A stretch of 64,000 bases of DNA from Gallalistipes aquisgranensis (GTDB taxonomy: Bacteria > Bacteroidota > Bacteroidia > Bacteroidales > Rikenellaceae). Every line of letters begins with the position of its first letter. Positions within the stretch are counted from its first letter, which is position 1. Under the pieces are notes generated by a model. The model made no database searches, was not told the DNA's origin, and saw only the letters and a list, made by a program, of their open reading frames with translations. Where the stretch lies: assembly GCF_014982715.1 (NCBI RefSeq), contig NZ_JADCJY010000001.1, positions 1,860,001 through 1,924,000 on the forward strand, given 5' to 3'. Positions 63,231-64,000 of the stretch are shown here, in pieces. The translations under genes were made by a program, and so were the position numbers.

Positions 63231-64000
63231 CTACTTTTCTGCCACACGGGTCAGAACCAGGTCCGAAAGACCGAGCAGAACGACCGTAGCGCTCTCCTCC
63301 GACTCCTTGACGACGACCGAAGGATAATAGGTCCTGCCCGCCGCCTCGAAAGCCTTCACAACGATCCGGTTCCGATCGTCGGATATCTCCGTCCGGAACG
63401 GCTCGCTGAATACGGCCGTCTCCCCGTCGCAGCCGGCCAGACAGTTCGAAGCAAGATTCGTCTCGTAACGGAACAGGGGCGGCGCGTCATCGGCAGCGGG
63501 AACGATCACCCGCTCCGTCTCTTCCTCCAGGCTTTCCACCGTCGGTCCGTCGGTCTCCTCCCTGACAAATTCCAGGAACCATTTGGGACCGTAATCATTG
63601 GAGGCGTCACCCAGACCACCGTTCCAGTAGTTTCCGAAACGGCCGTCCTTATTGCTCCGCAGATCGGCCGGGCTGTAATAGGTTATATCGCCGAATCCCA
63701 GACAGGCAATCCGGCCTTTCGACAGATAGGTCGCCTCGGTGGCATCGTCCACCCCCTGCACGATCTCCACGGGGAAGGCGATCGTCTCCCCCTCTTCATT
63801 GTCCCCGCGCTTCACCTGCATGGTCGCCGTCCATTTTCCCAGCAAAGCGATGAAGATTTCGGGCGGTTTCACTCTCGTGACGACAGCCCGGGCCATCGTC
63901 TCCACGGCACCGTCGGCATACTCGGCATAAGCGATCACCGTATAGGACGTTTCCGGCTCTTTCCCGGCAGAGAACAAACCCGAAAGGCCATCCAGTTCGT
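63231..64000 (-). CDS. 3' end of a multidomain surface/secreted protein, cut by window edge
   Basis: The reading frame is open to the right edge, so the start lies outside; about 256 residues are visible. The first part (ETSYTVIAYAEYADGAVETMARAVVTRV) has the look of the end of a fibronectin type III or similar beta-sandwich domain. A second domain follows that begins FIALLGKWTATMQVKRG and contains SKGRIACLGFGDITYYSPADLR and FGNYWNGGLGDASNDYGPKWFLEFV; the start resembles lipocalin-like or DUF domains of Bacteroidota lipoproteins, but I do not recognise the family. The stop lies within one arm of an inverted repeat (63181-63190 with 63229-63238). Confidence 0.75.
   Translation of the reverse strand, partial: ELDGLSGLFSAGKEPETSYTVIAYAEYADGAVETMARAVVTRVKPPEIFIALLGKWTATMQVKRGDNEEGETIAFPVEIVQGVDDATEATYLSKGRIACLGFGDITYYSPADLRSNKDGRFGNYWNGGLGDASNDYGPKWFLEFVREETDGPTVESLEEETERVIVPAADDAPPLFRYETNLASNCLAGCDGETAVFSEPFRTEISDDRNRIVVKAFEAAGRTYYPSVVVKESEESATVVLLGLSDLVLTRVAEK

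Overview
The window looks like chromosomal DNA of a GC-rich member of the Bacteroidota; a Rikenellaceae/Alistipes-like organism is my best guess. Three things point there: a SusC/SusD pair and a second TonB-dependent receptor; promoters of the Bacteroidota primary-sigma type (TTG, 20 bases, TAnnTTTG); and Bacteroidota-typical families (DUF5117/DUF4953 metalloprotease, DUF4876, DUF6850, lipoprotein glutaminyl cyclase). No insertion sequence, phage gene, CRISPR array or rRNA was seen. The genus is inference and no database search was run.

Layout. 1-3464 (minus): pdxA-thrS-infC, with infC cut by the left edge. 3630-13865 (plus): a LytS-type sensor kinase, a secreted zinc metalloprotease, SusC, SusD and a LytTR response regulator, so the kinase and regulator flank a protease/transporter set. 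13923-19854: a HAD phosphatase, an rRNA/tRNA methyltransferase and carA-carB. 20120-29701: a secreted FAD oxidoreductase, a lone hydG, a neurotransmitter:sodium-type symporter, recF with a DUF721 gene, a membrane-anchored TPR protein, ribH, a UbiA prenyltransferase and a CPBP protease. 29731-36449 (minus): an operon of glutaminyl cyclase, metH, metF and an M20 amidohydrolase. 36546-39666: serS, a 56-residue ferredoxin and a CyuA/UPF0597 L-cysteine desulfidase.

40041-52728 is the most unusual part. A TonB-dependent receptor, a DUF4876 lipoprotein and a DUF6850 outer-membrane protein are followed by three tandem, clearly paralogous secreted proteins of about 730-745 residues. Each has an N-terminal half resembling gingipain/clan CD cysteine peptidases (candidate His and Cys motifs) and a C-terminal half of HEAT-like helices. 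I propose a substrate-uptake locus carrying a family of proteases or pseudo-proteases; the function is not established.

52826-64000: dps; a tolC-RND-HlyD efflux operon with a divergent AraC regulator; a GH3 N-acetylhexosaminidase; adenine deaminase; tRNA-Gly(GCC); and the 3' end of a surface-protein gene running off the right edge.

A theme across the window is proteolysis and peptide or amino-acid use rather than glycan use: secreted proteases beside both TonB systems, an M20 amidohydrolase, cysteine desulfidase, a sodium-coupled amino-acid-type symporter and no polysaccharide-degrading enzymes next to SusCD. A glutaminyl cyclase is present, and most predicted signal-peptidase-I substrates here start with Gln after cleavage, as the known Bacteroidota Q-rule predicts.
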